DNA of 64,000 nt from Malania oleifera. Its lineage: Eukaryota; Streptophyta; Magnoliopsida; Santalales; Ximeniaceae. Below, piece by piece: positions 43,851-55,685 of this stretch (its first letter is position 1; each line of letters starts with the position of its first letter). The translations under genes were made by a program, and so were the position numbers. The DNA lies in NCBI RefSeq assembly GCF_029873635.1, contig NC_080418.1, positions 16,453,388 through 16,517,387 of the forward strand, in the 5' to 3' direction. The notes beneath the pieces are model-generated. The model made no database searches, was not told the DNA's origin, and saw nothing but the letters and a program-made list of their open reading frames with translations.

Positions 43851-43868
43851 CCCCCCCCCCGCCCCCCC
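43851..43868 (+). repeat. C-run in an intron of the TDBD gene
   Basis: A run of C residues, interrupted by one G near 43861, is followed by an A-run. It lies in the leader/intron region of the TDBD gene and explains the Pro- and Gly-rich frames on either strand there. Confidence 0.85.
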
Positions 43869-43928
43869 AAAAAAAAATGTAGGCACAAACCACCATTGGA
43901 ATGCTTCGAATGAGGATCAAGAAAATAC

Positions 43929-44390
43929 CATTTTGCTATGGCGAATCCACTTTTGCTTCCTATTCTCCCAAGCTCAAGAAAGACTCTTTCCTGTATTCCT
44001 CCTATGTCTGAACGAAACTAGTACGCAGCAATTCGGACAGTCCTTCACGAAGTAACGTTCTTTAATGTGCTTGGAACCAAATCACGCATATGAGATCAAA
44101 TACTCACATTGCCTCAAATTCTCTTAAAATATATCTGCAAAACCAAACCACAATCACACAAATCAAACCTGAATTGTTCAATACGAGCTCGCTGCAGACG
44201 AAATTCAACTTCGCTGCAGTAATGCCCTAATCCTTAAATATGGGAATTTCACAGGTGGTCTCGAGGATCCCTACCGATGGAAGACCATCAGAGACTGGAT
44301 CAAACCGTTGATCGTCCAAAAGAAGTCGATGAACTTCCCGGCGAAGCTACATCGGCGACGAGCAGCCGGCGATTACGCTGAGAAGTGGAT
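43929..44390 (-). other. 5' leader exons of the TDBD gene (tentative)
   Basis: A GC-richer leader ends at 44169 with CAATTCAG before the donor GTTTGA. A second candidate exon ends in ATG at 43931-43929 directly before the donor GTATTT; joined to 43050 this gives ATG-TCT-TTC in phase 0, matching the MSFQNKGFW start common in this family. Another ATG before a GT exists near 43459. The upstream exon limits are not fixed. Confidence 0.45.
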
Positions 44391-44783
44391 AAGGGTGCGA
44401 GAGACGCGATGTTGTGTCTGAGGAGCACTCGATCTTTTCTCACGAGGAGAAATTTAAAAAATATTATAGGCTATACCTGCACGATCCGGAAGCTCGATTA
44501 CACTCAGCGTGTCCGTACACGTATCCAACTCTCAAACGATCAGGGCCGTTCGTTTGCTGAGCCAGCGACTCCGCGTCCTTCATTTCATGTTTCATTTTTT
44601 TTTTTTTGTTTCATTATATAGAATCTTGAAACGAGTGGTCGTAAAGGCTTGCACGTGGCCAAGAAGACTGTCCAGGATTTTTATGACTGCCAGTAAGATA
44701 TCGACACGCTTTAGCTGTGCGTTGAACGTGGACCGTCGGTTCTCACAGTCAAGTGAATAGACAGTCAACGGCAAGCCCTTACC
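44391..44783 (-). promoter_or_regulatory. TDBD gene upstream region
   Basis: About 390 bases lie between the proposed leader and the hAT element. They should contain the promoter of the minus-strand gene. I see no clear TATA box or other element. Confidence 0.35.
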
Positions 44784-44997
44784 TAGGGGTGACGAAACGG
44801 GCGGGCGGGCTGAGTCTGAACGGGTCGCCAATTATAAACGGGTCAATATTAAATGGATGACATACATGTTCATCCTAACACGAGTTACTGTTTAAAAAAA
44901 ATAAAAAAAGTAATTATTTAAAAATTTTAAAACAAAGAATTAAATTATCAATCCTATCTCACATCTCCCAGCCTTTAGTTCTCAGCTCTCAACTCTG

Positions 44998-47056
44998 GAG
45001 TTTTTTTTTTCAATTTATCCTTTTAAAAAAAAAAATATTAAGTAATACATTTCTCGAAAAAATAATTCTCGAAATAATCTTGACGTAATCTCGCTATTTA
45101 GAGTAGTGAGATTTAAGCAAATCTTGTTACTTCAAGTAGCGAGATTTAAGTAAATCTTACTGCTTCAAATAGTGAGATTTGCCACGTGTCATTTCGGGAA
45201 TTATTTTTTCAAAAAAGATATTATTTAATATATATTTTAAAAAAATAATAAATCAGGAAATAAATTCTTCTGCTTAATAAATAGGGAAATAAATTCTTTT
45301 AATATATTTTTTTTGAAAAAATGATAAATTAGGAAATAAATCTTATGCGTAATAAATAGGGAAATAAATTCATTTAATATATTTTTTTGAAAAAATGATA
45401 AATTGGGAAATAAATCTTCTGAGTAATAAATCGGGAAATAAATTTTTTCTAGAAATTTTTATATGCTATAATATTATTATATATAATAAAAAAATTAATA
45501 ATGATATCATAATATTAATATTATTTTTAAATTTATGTAATATATATTATATATAAATTATCATATTATAATAAATATTATGTTTTCAAGAATTAGGAGT
45601 TGATTCTAGAGTAAGAGGTAGGAATCAAAATATAGACAAAAGGGAAAATCTCATTTTGCATGCCGAATTGGAATGAGATTTCCAATAAGCAAACATTGGG
45701 AACGAGAATCAATTATTTCAATTTCAATTCCTATAGTCCCAATTATCAAACACCACCCTAATTTAGTTGTGGACAATATTTTTATTTTTTATTTTTTAAA
45801 AATTTAAAAAATTTTAATTGATTTTCTAGTTTTTAAGATTCATATTAAATAGTTAGAAAATAAATATTTTGTTTAAAAAGTCAAAATAATTTTTTTTTGT
45901 AATTTTTAGATTTTTAAATAATTATTAAAGTAATTTTTTTTAAAAAAATTAAATTATATAAGTTAATATTTTTGATCACTAATTTTGGATTTGAATTCAC
46001 AAATCAAAATTTAATATATGAGTGCATGCTCTCAAGTCTTAATTAACAAAATAAGAGTTAGAAATCTAAAAAACAGGAAAAAGTAAATGTTACATTTTCT
46101 ATATGAATTTTAAAAAATAAAGAACGTCATTTTAATTATTTAAAAAAATAAAAATAAAATAGAACTATTTCTACAAGAAAATAGTGTCAAATTTTTTATA
46201 CTGTTAATTTATTTTAGAAAAAATTTCTAAAAATGAAAAATTAGCTATTTTTAAAATATTTTTTTAAACTAAAAATAAAAATTAAAAATCTTTTCCATAA
46301 CTAAATAGACCCTTAATTTATTTTTAAAGTTTTTATGATATTTATTTTTACATTTAACCGGTGATTAGAAAGTCATATATGATGACAATTTTTTATATTT
46401 TGAGGAATATAAAATTTTAAAAAATGTGACACTTATCTTTATGCTCACATATGACAATGCTTACAAAATATGAAAATTTTAATTTCATGCAACCCATGAG
46501 AATCTTCTGTAAAAATTTTATTTTTGTTATGAACAAAATAGAGAAATGAGTATCGTCTATACATTTTCTATATTGATATAAGATAGACTAAATAGAAAAT
46601 CTTTAAATCTAGTGAATAAAACAATACTTTTAAGTAAAAAAAATTTCAAAAATATATTAAATAAAAAAATAGATATAATTAAATAGGAATTTTCTTTTTT
46701 TCAAAAATTTATTCTTCCTAAAGTAATAAGAGAAAGAATTTAATTTTGTTTTATTTTCCGATTTATTACGCAAAAGATTTATTTCCCGATTTATCATTTT
46801 TTAAAGAAATACATTAAAAGAATTTATTTCCCTATTTATTACGCAGAAGAATTTATTTCCTAATTTATCATTTTTTTAAATATATACATATTAAATAATA
46901 TCTTTTTTTGGGAAAATAATTCCCAAAATGACACGTGGCAAATCTCGCCACTCCAAGTAGCGAGATTACGTCAGGGTTATTCCGGGAATTATTTTCCCTA
47001 GAAAGGTATTATTTAATATATATTTTTTTAAAAAAAGATAAATTGGGAAAAAACTC
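44998..47056. mobile_element. second foldback Mutator-like element, nested in the hAT element
   Basis: The ends GAGTTTTTTTTTCAATTTATC and GAGTTTTTTCCCAATTTATC are inverted. CTCAGCTCTC occurs at 44981-44990 and 47057-47066, but the left copy is 7 bases away from the end, so the duplication is not exact. The arms carry AAATCTCGC...GCGAGATTT hairpins (three on the left at about 45087-45180, one on the right at about 46940-46967), GCCACGTGTCAT, and roughly 75 bp tandem units with AGGGAAATAAATTC. It belongs with the element in RABE1 intron 3. Confidence 0.7.
45233..45450 (+). repeat. ~75 bp tandem repeat in the foldback arm
   Basis: About three units of AAAAAATGATAAATTAGGAAA...AATAAATAGGGAAATAAATTC lie in the left arm. 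Similar units run in inverse direction at about 46745-46880 in the right arm. Confidence 0.7.
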
Positions 47057-47160
47057 CTCAGCTCTCAGTTCTTGGCTCTCGGTTGAAGGAGGAGGAGAAG
47101 AAGAGGAAGAAGGAGTAGATTTTTAAAGTAAAAAAATTAAATTATTAAACACATCTCTCA

Positions 47161-47296
47161 TCTCTCGGTTGAAGCTTGAAGGAGGTGGGCAAACCCAGAT
47201 TTTCATCCCATCCATTTTCAAATTTCCTCATCTCTTGGTTGAAGCCTGAAGGAGGGGGGCAAACCTAGATTTTCATCCCTTCCATTTTCAAATTAC
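47161..47296 (+). repeat. ~68 bp tandem duplication in the hAT interior
   Basis: Two near-identical units contain TCATCTCTYGGTTGAAGCYT, GGGCAAACC and AGATTTTCATCCC...TCCATTTTCAAATT. They are adjacent, which suggests a local duplication in the leader-like block. Confidence 0.85.
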
Positions 47297-47786
47297 TCAA
47301 ACCAAAAATCAAGGAACACCGGAGACTCGGGAGTCGGAGACGAAGCCTCGGAAGAACAAGAAAAACAAGCAGTAGCACAGCGAAGGCTTCTCGTTCTCTG
47401 CTTGCGTTGCGCAAGAAGAAGACAAAGCAGCAGCACAAGACAGTGTCGAGCTAGCGCAAAACCAGCAGGAGGCCTTCGTCTTGGATTCTTCAAGCCTTCC
47501 ACTTGCAAGAGAGCTCGCGTTCTACTGCAGAAATGGAAGGAGGATTGGAGGAGCAGTAGGAGGCAGCCGCGGCGCAGGAATAAGCATTTAGGGATTTAGG
47601 GTTTTCTCTCATTAAGTGGGTTAAACAATTTAAGGAGCTAGTCGGGTGACCCGATCGGAACCCGGGTTGACCCTTTTTATAAACAGATTGACTTTTATAA
47701 ATCCGAATCCATTTTAAATGGGCGAGTCACGGGCAACTCGTCGGGTCATGGCTCATTTTGCCACCCTTACCCTTAACAAGGGAAAT

Positions 47787-49642
47787 TGTTGGTCTAACAT
47801 GACTTTTAAATCTCGTTTTGATGATAACAAATAAATGATGATTTAACATATGTTATTAAAGTGATGATGTTTCAAGAATACTTAAAAACAAAGTTCAAAA
47901 GAAAGAATGGTGGTGAAAGTTCAAGATCACTAAAGGACTCAAATAAGGGAAGCTCAAGCGACACCAAAATGAGTAAAGTATGTGGAAATCTAAAGCTGAC
48001 TCAAAGCTTAAGTCAAAGGGGGATTCAAAGCAAAAATACCAAGGAAGACTTCAAGCATAGAGTGTTTTAAGGCTTTATGACAAATGATGTAAGTGCTTCA
48101 TATTAAAATATCATATGAAAATATGTTGAAGCTCTTTAGGGGTCACCGTGGACTTAGAGAGTTTATTTTACAAAATTCCAGATAAAGTTTTTATAAATCA
48201 ACGCAAGAGAGCAAAGAATTTTTGAAAACTAAAACTGAAAAACCATAATTTTAACCGCCCAAATGACTGAAGTTTATCTTCAGAAGACTAAAGAATTTCC
48301 TTAGAAGATTGAAAATTAAGTTCAGTCTACTGAAGAATTTCCTAACGAAATCCTGAAGAGGCGGTATAGCCTCAAAAGACTTAACCTTAACACCCCAGTC
48401 GATTGACCCTGGTTTCAGTTAAAATTTCAGTGTTTTAAAGAACTTTAGAAGATTGAACCTGATACCTCAGTCTACTGAACATTGTTAACGATTATACTTT
48501 TTAAATGTTTTAAAATTCAAACTAAGGTTTCTTGTACCCGAAATTTCATAAAAACTTGGGAATTTACTCCAAGTAATCTTGGGCAACACGAAAATACTTT
48601 TATGAGCCTATGAATACATGCTTTTAGCAAGTCAAACATACTAAGAAATTGAAACTCTGTTCAAAAGCTGAAAGCTCTCTTATTCTCTCAAAGATCTCTC
48701 TTGCTCACTTTTACAACTCTGAATTGTTGAAGAATTCTAAAGTGCTGAAACATCATTCTCTGAGTTCTAAATTACTAATTTGCTGATTCTCATCTAGAGA
48801 AGGAATTTGGTGAAATCACTTTTGAGCTTCAATCTATTTCTTTTGATATTTGATATTGAAGTATATAGTGCTTTCAATTGTACTAATCTACTCTTTTGAG
48901 AGTGTCATTGTACAGAGGAATTGTTTCTTGTCTCTTGTAGTTGTTGACGATTCAAGGATTGTTTGGATCGTTGGACCAAGCGTGGAGTATCGCTTGGAGA
49001 GGGGACTCTACCCTTAAGGAAGGATTTGTAAAGGTTTGCTCCACCCTGAAAGGAGTGCTATAGTGGAATCCTTAGGTGGAATTGGCCTAAGGCAAGGACG
49101 TAAGCTGGGGATAAGCCGAACCTCGTAAAATTCTTGGTCTCACTCTTACCCTTCTCTTTATTTTTAGCATATCTATATATATATATATATGGTGTGGTGT
49201 GTATGCTAAGTGCAAGTTGCTAAAAATCAAAAACCAAGATTAAGAAGACTCTTAACTTAATAAAGTAAGTTTCATTAAACTTTTGCAGAAACCCAAAAGG
49301 GAGTACGTTGTTTAATTGTTTGTGGAAATATTAGTTGAGAGAGGGTAAGAAAATTTCATTCATTACAGCGCTTGAAACAAACAGGGATGCAAACGAACTC
49401 TACCTTGAGTTTTTGTTAAAGCTAAAAAGGTACCACATCTTATTTTTGATTGAGTATATTGTGTTTGATTGAATTGTTTGATTATTGTGTTGAGATTAAG
49501 TGTGGTTGTTGATTGATTAAATAACTAAGCTTTTGCTGTGTGTTTGCTGAATTAACAAGAGGTTAAAGATTCTTAAAAAGAATTAAAATAAAAATTTAAT
49601 AACCCAATTCTCCCCCCTTTTGGGGCTACACCTTGACTTTCA
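47787..49642 (+). repeat. copia 5' LTR (1.86 kb)
   Basis: It starts TGTTGGTCTAACATG and ends CACCTTGACTTTCA. A primer site, TTGGTATCAGAG, follows at 49644. CAGTCTACTGAA, CTTCAGAAGACT and CAGTCGATTGACC variants (about 48265-48480) precede a weak TATGAATACATG box near 48610. It begins only 17 bases after the end of the hAT element. Confidence 0.9.
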
Positions 49643-49699
49643 ATTGGTATCAGAGACGTGTTATAACAAATCTTAAAAAGTAGTTATATAAAGATTTAC

Positions 49700-51765
49700 A
49701 TGGCACATAGGAGTAGCTCCATTTGGAGAGGGTTAATCCTTAACTAGACCACTTATTTTTTTTGGACCAAACAACAAATGAGGATTTATCTTCAAACCAT
49801 GGATTGGAAAGTTTGGAAGGTTGTCACAAATGGTGACTTGATTCCTACCAAACTAGTAGATGGAAAAGAGGTTCCAAAGGAAGAAAAATATATGACTGAA
49901 ATCGATCATAAAATGCTACAAGTCAACTCTAGTGCTATAGACGCCTTATATTGTGCACTTGACATTAATGAATTCAATAGAGTCATGACTTGTAAATAGT
50001 AAAGGAAATTTGGGATAAACTTGAAGTAACCTACGAAGGTACCGTAGATGTAGAGACAATAGAATTAATATGTTGACTAGTGAATACGAAACCTTTAGGA
50101 TGAATCTTGATGAATCCATCACAAACATGTACACTAGGTTTACACATATCATAAACTTATTAAACACTTTGGGGAAAACATATTCTACCTATGAGATGAT
50201 ACGTAAAATCCTTATAGGACTTCCACCCGTATGGAAACCAAAAGCTATAGCCATAACAAAAGGTAGAAACCTTAAGACTACCTCACTAGATGAACTCATA
50301 GGATTCCTTCTCATATATGAGATGACTATGAATGAAAGAAGTGGAAAATCTAAAGCTTAGGAATCCATTGCTTTTAAAGCATCAAACGAAAACTCTAGTG
50401 AAGAAGATGAAGAAGAGATGGATGAAAATGAAATAGCCTTCATATCCAAGAAACTTGCAAAAATTCTTAGAATGAAGAATACATTTACAAGAAAAATCCG
50501 GAACTCAAAACCAAGATTAAGAAGACTCTTAACTTAAGAAAGGACGTTTGATTAAAATTTTGTGGAAACCCAAAAAGGAGTACACTCTTTAATCATTTAT
50601 GGAAATCTTAGTTGAGAGAGGGCAAGCAAATTTCATTCATTACAGGCTTGAAACAAACAGGGCTACAAACGAACTCTACCTTGAGTTCTTGCTAAAGCTG
50701 AAAAGTACAACATATTATTTTTGATTGAGTGTATTGTGTTTGATTGAATTGTTCGATTATTGTGTTAAGATTAAGTGTGGATGTTGATTTATCAAATAAA
50801 TAAGCTTTTGCCGTGTGTTTGCTGAATTAACAAGAGGTTGAAGATTCTTAAAAAGAAATAAAAAAAGGAAAGGAGAAGGGCAAAGAAAGCCACTACATGG
50901 GATAATATTAGTACCGGTAGTTCAAAAATTGAATCAAGTGACCAAGAGGTTGCTTGCTATATGGCATGGGACGATGATGAAGGACAAAGCTCCTCATCCA
51001 AATCATTTAATGATTATAGTGATGATTCATCTAATGAATCCAATGATGAGAGTATGCCATCTTGAAGAACTATAAAGTGAACTATTCAAAGTTCATAAGA
51101 TTCTAATTAAAATGACTAAAAGATACACATCATTGAAAAATAAGAATGAAACTGTAATGAAAGAATCAGAATCTCATAAACTTGTTGAAAGAGAAAAAAG
51201 ACTTAAAAATTAAGAGATTAGAAAGTAAGAATGAAAAAGTGATGAATTAATTAGAAGATATAAGATCCCAAACTTCCATGGATAATGAGAAAGATCATAT
51301 ATTTCTAAACTAGAAAACAAAATTAGGAAGATGTCTCAAGACCAAGTAAAGTTACAAGAAAAGAGCAAAAATATACTAGACTCAGAAATTGGTGATCTTA
51401 AAAGAAAAATTGAAGATCAAACTAAAATAATCTACAATTTTACTAGAGGAAAGGAGAACTTTGATAAAATGATTGGCGCACAAAGAATGTCCTTAAATAA
51501 AGAAGACATAGGATTCAATGGAGTTGAAAATATAAGGAAAAAGAATCTTTACATGGGATACTTTACGAAAGCCTCCAAAGACTATGCTAGCACCTCCTCT
51601 AATGCTTATACTCACACTACATGTTTTCTATGTAAGAAGAAAGGACACATTAAGTTCGAATGTCCATTAAAGAGAAAGAGTGTGAAAACTAGACAAGTTT
51701 GGAGAATAAAAAAAACATCGCTTGCCAAACCATCCGAACCCAAGAAAGTATGGGTACCTAGATAA
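49700..51765 (+). pseudogene. copia gag remnant with a zinc knuckle
   Basis: Parts in order: N-terminal gag (49778-50000, with MRIYLQTMDWKVWKVVTNGD), central UBN2-type gag (50070-50360, with ILIGLPPVWKPK), an acidic linker, a coiled segment, and a zinc knuckle CFLCKKKGHIKFEC near 51625-51670. A 356 bp segment of LTR sequence interrupts it. Fossil with several breaks. Confidence 0.85.
50507..50862 (+). repeat. piece of the copia LTR 3' part lying inside gag
   Basis: The segment matches 49229-49588 of the 5' LTR in the same direction, from AAAACCAAGATTAAGAAGAC to GAAGATTCTTAAAAAGAA, with scattered differences. It stops about 55 bases short of the LTR end. No target duplication is visible at its borders. 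Confidence 0.85.
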
Positions 51766-52029
51766 AATGGACTCCAAAGATATTAATAAGGAAACCACTT
51801 AATCAAAATTAAAGAACATTGAACTAGTTGAAATATTGAAAACTAAAAGAAGAGCTTATGAGATGTATCAAATAAATACAAATTGTCATTGTTGGCCAAA
51901 CATCAATAAGACATGGAGTGTTGGAAGCTTATCTTCAAAGATCAAGGAAGTCATACACCTCGAAAGCCAATTTGAAAAGACAATTGAAGCCTAATAATAT
52001 GATAAAACAAAAGAAGGAAGAGTTCATGT

Positions 52030-52377
52030 TAAAAGAAAAGAAAATATTTAGAAGGTTAAGGACTTCAGGCGACTGAGCTTGAAAGCTCAGATGACTGAAC
52101 ACTGTAACATGAAGGCTTAGACAACTGAAAATCTTCATATGACTGAACTTAATCTTCAGTCTACTGAAGTCGTGGGATCTATATATTTAACACGCAAAAA
52201 GAACATAACTTCAGACCTTTGAACCCTATTCCATCACTCATCAGAAGCATCCACTCTCTGTCTTCTTCAATCCTTACCAAAAATATCTTTAATCCTAGCC
52301 TCCCAATACGATTGTACATATCACCTACGGATTCTAGGGTTTCACTACTGGGTTTTGTTTGCTCTTTGATCTTTAAT
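52030..52377 (+). promoter_or_regulatory. putative internal promoter ahead of the accessory ORF
   Basis: CAGGCGACTGAG, CAGATGACTGAA, AGACAACTGAAA and CAGTCTACTGAAG lie at about 52068-52170, then a TATATATTT box at about 52180-52188, then a leader to an ATG at 52378. The order and the roughly 200 bp TATA-to-ATG distance equal those at 36979-37182 in the other copia element. The motif also resembles the one in this element's own LTR. Inferred function. Confidence 0.5.
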
Positions 52378-55300
52378 ATGCCTCGCACTAAGACGACAAC
52401 AAACCGTGGAACCTCTACTGGCAGAGATGATAACAACATTGAAAGATGGCTAGTCACACCTCCATCCAAGCTTCGTTATCATTCTTCTCTGAGGTCTACG
52501 GATCATATTCTTGGTAAGGTGATCTACACCGCTTTCTTTGATACCGAATTCCCTGAGATACTCCCCATGTTTAGGAATATTGGCTGGAAAAACTTTGTAG
52601 TGTACCAAGCTAAAGGCATGTTCCCCAATTTTATCAAAATTTTTTATGCCAACATGATTCATAGTGATAGTGTTTTAACTACCGAGGTTAGGGGCAAGAA
52701 AATTGTTTTAAATCCTCCTATTTTAGCTCGCATACTACATAGCACCCCAGGAGAATTTGAATGTCCTGATTTTTCTTAATCCTGGATTTTAGAGCAAGAA
52801 TTCACACCTAAAACATTTTTGCCTCTGATTATGGAAAATGAACCTGTGTATTTTGGACGTCCATTTTTGTACAAACAATTGAATCTCCAAGCCCAAATCC
52901 TTCACAAAATCATTTCATATAACATCTGACCCAAGACTGGTTTTTTCGATCATCTTTCCTACGTTGAGTGCTTTGTCTTATGGTGTTTACTTAAAGGAAA
53001 GAAACTTGACCTATCAAGTCTTATTTTGAAGTGGATGTAGGCAAAGTTAGAAGCATCTAGAGTGACCCATCCTTATGGAGGTGTATTGAACCTCATCTTT
53101 GCTCAGCTCGATATCACTACACCTTCTAAGTTGTTCATAAAATGTACTCATTATGATCTATTCAAATCCACAACCCTTAAACAATTGGGCTATGACAAGA
53201 GTGATCATGGTTGGTATTTCAATGGAGGAAGGCCTCAATGAGCACCAGCAGCAGCTCCTCCTCCTCCAACTCATGACCAAGGACCTCCTATAGACACTCC
53301 TTCTTGGTTCATGTCCTTTTCATAGTGATTCTCCACCTTCAGTAGGGATATGAGGTCAGGATTTCAGACCCTTCAAGAGAAGGTATCCTCCCTTGATCAG
53401 CGCCTCACTCGTATTGAGGAATATCAGGATAGCTCATCTCGAGGTGTTGATCCTATGGACACTAGTTCTGTAATGATCCAAAGAATAATGATATTTAAAT
53501 AATGAAGAGAGAGGAAAATGGGAATAGGAAAAAGGCGGCAGTAGACTTTGTCGACGAACGCTCGCGTTTGTCGACAACGTGGCAGTATAGGCTCGTCGAT
53601 GAGGGTGTGCCTCGTCGATGAGAAGATACCGAGAGGATGTTTTGGGAGACTTTGAAATTTGGTTGACAAAGGGGAGAGTTTGTCAACGAATTTTCTCTTG
53701 ACCTCGTCGACGAAGCTCATAGTATAAATAGTCAAAAACATGGATTTTTACGCAGAAAAAGCAGCAAAAATTTACTCTCTCTCTCCTCTATGGTTTCTAT
53801 CTCTTCTTTCTTTGATTCCGGCCCCGTTAGTCATCAGATTGACGATTTGAGGCCACCACAACGCTCTTGGGGAAGTTCTCTCCAAGTCAACCGGAGCGAA
53901 TCGTTGGTGGGGCAGAGTTAGAATTCATCCCTGGGTTAAGGTAAGACTTTCTATGCAAAATTTGGTCTTTTCGTAATTATAGGAAAGGTTATTCATAGCA
54001 AAATACTGAAGTTTAGTTCTAGGAGTTATTGTTTTTAGGGAGTCGAACGGGGAACCCTGCGAGTGAAGGGCCGATATTTTAGGGGGTTTCTTTTCAGTAT
54101 CAGGTAAAGGAATAAACTAAAGCAATTATTTTCCATGCAAATTATTATTATTTATCAGCAAGTTAATTTTAGGAAAGCATGTATTATATTTGTATAATAT
54201 TGAGAAAATTCATATTTGGGGAAAATACTGCTATTATGTTGAAATGTATATATATGTATGAAATGCCAGAAATTATGATTGTAGAATATAATGTATGGTT
54301 TTATACAGAAATGTGTGGCATGAATATTATTTTACGTGGAAAGTACAATGATATGCAATTTTATGAATAAAGTATGTTTTCAAAGATTATGAAAGAATGC
54401 AGTACATTATGATTTCAAAATACATGATAAATGAATTATTTATTCAGAAATGTTCGGCGCAAGGCCGCGATTGATAACCGGTGCAAGGCCATGTTATATG
54501 TATGATTTAGACGCTAAGTTGTATTTATGAATGTTCGGCGCAAGGCCGCAGATATGAAAGAAACTGGTGCAAGACCATATGTATGCTATTTTAGAAAATG
54601 CTATCAATCTATTTATGTTAGACAATTATATTATCATGTATTATATGTTATCAAAACCCAGATGATAGTTCAGTTCAGTTACAGGAGCACAGTACCGTAA
54701 CTATATAGATTAGATTATTATGTTCAGACTTGTGCTAACCGCCCCACAAGGGAGTGGGAGATGGATAGTCGATGTGGTTTTTAGTGTAGAGTTGTAGACG
54801 TCCACCTGGCAGTCCAGACCAGGGTGTGGCAGGCCCATCATACTTATAGACATTTTTGAATTGGCAGTGGTCGGCTAGCCATTGTCGAGTCCCGCCTTCG
54901 GGTTACACAACCTATCATGGGGGGTAATACATGACATCAGCTAGCTATACATCTTGGGTAAAATTCAGTATTATCAGATATATAAGATATTTCATGATCA
55001 GTATAAATTATTAAAAATTATGAAAGTATATGATTATTCAGTATGTTATGATGAATGTTTTCCAACATATGTAATGCATGGTATATATATGATAACACTA
55101 AATATTTATGTTGCCACACTGCTGTATATAGTTTATTTTCCCTTATTGAGAAGTGTCTCACCCCCGAACATTAAATAATTTTCAGGAAACCCAGAAAAAT
55201 CGGCGGATCGAGGCCGCCATTGAGTCAGTTGTGCTACCTCACTAGGAGGGTAAGTTTGAACTAGGATCAGGAGATTTTGATGTGGGATCCTAGAGATATT

Positions 55301-55685
55301 TTTTGTACTTTTAGGAGTTTGTATATAAACACCGTGTTTTGGATTATATTTGAGTTTGGTATTATGTACTCTGTGGTTATGAGATTGTGATTTACATTTA
55401 CTGCTGCCTAAGTTCCGTTGTGTTTGACAGGTGTCCCCGTTACCACGGGTTTGGGTTGATTATTTTACTTATTATGCTTTATTATATGATAAGATAAGTA
55501 GGTCGTTACAAGTTCAACCCCTTCAAGTGATCATTAAGATTCAGAGGAAGGAAGTGATGAAGGTGATGAAGAAGACGAAGGTGACAAAGAAGAGGAAGGT
55601 AATGAAGAAAAAGAAGGAGATGAAGAAGGGAAAGGTGATGAAGAAGCTGAAGAAGAAGATGATGATGCTGATAGCTGAGTTTTAG
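52378..55685 (+). pseudogene. accessory ORF remnant, split by a solo gypsy LTR
   Basis: This is a homologue of the ORF at 37182-38360. It begins MPRTKTTTNRGTSTGRDDNN and includes RSTDHILGKVIYTAFFDTEF and VVYQAKGMFPNFIKIFYAN. Weaker matches continue to about 53468. The gypsy LTR at 53469-55510 follows, and the Glu/Lys-rich tail resumes at 55511-55680. The function is unknown; it is plant-specific as far as I know. Broken. Confidence 0.75.
53469..55510 (+). repeat. solo gypsy LTR (2.04 kb), TSD AGTTC
   Basis: It starts TGTAATGATCC, ends GGTCGTTACA, and perfect AGTTC repeats flank it (53464-53468 and 55511-55515). It shares with the LTR at 1302 the GTCGACGAA array (about 53547-53715), the TATAAATAG box (about 53723) and the GAGAAGTGTCTCACC block (about 55146). 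Its middle has two TTCGGCGCAAGGCCGC units (54450-54570) instead of the 17 bp repeat. It inserted into an existing copia element. Confidence 0.9.

Larger units (their letters stand above)
44784..47769. mobile_element. hAT element with a nested foldback element, TSD CCCTTACC/CCCTTAAC
   Basis: The inverted ends are TAGGGGTGACGAAACGGGC on the left and TAAGGGTGGCAAAATGAGCC on the right, read inward. The 8 bp flanks CCCTTACC (44776-44783) and CCCTTAAC (47770-47777) differ at one base. Subterminal regions are rich in GGGTCA and GACCCG words, typical of hAT ends. No transposase remains. On the minus strand a GC-rich block (about 47300-47640) starting with AAACCCTAAATCCC looks like a gene leader, perhaps that of the lost transposase. 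Confidence 0.82.

Noticed and set aside
43686-44055. Frames with poly-Pro or poly-Gly
   Set aside because: They are caused by the C-run at 43851-43868 in an intron.
47293-47599. Cys-rich minus-strand and Arg-rich plus-strand frames
   Set aside because: They lie in the GC-rich leader-like block inside the hAT element. Neither shows a known domain.
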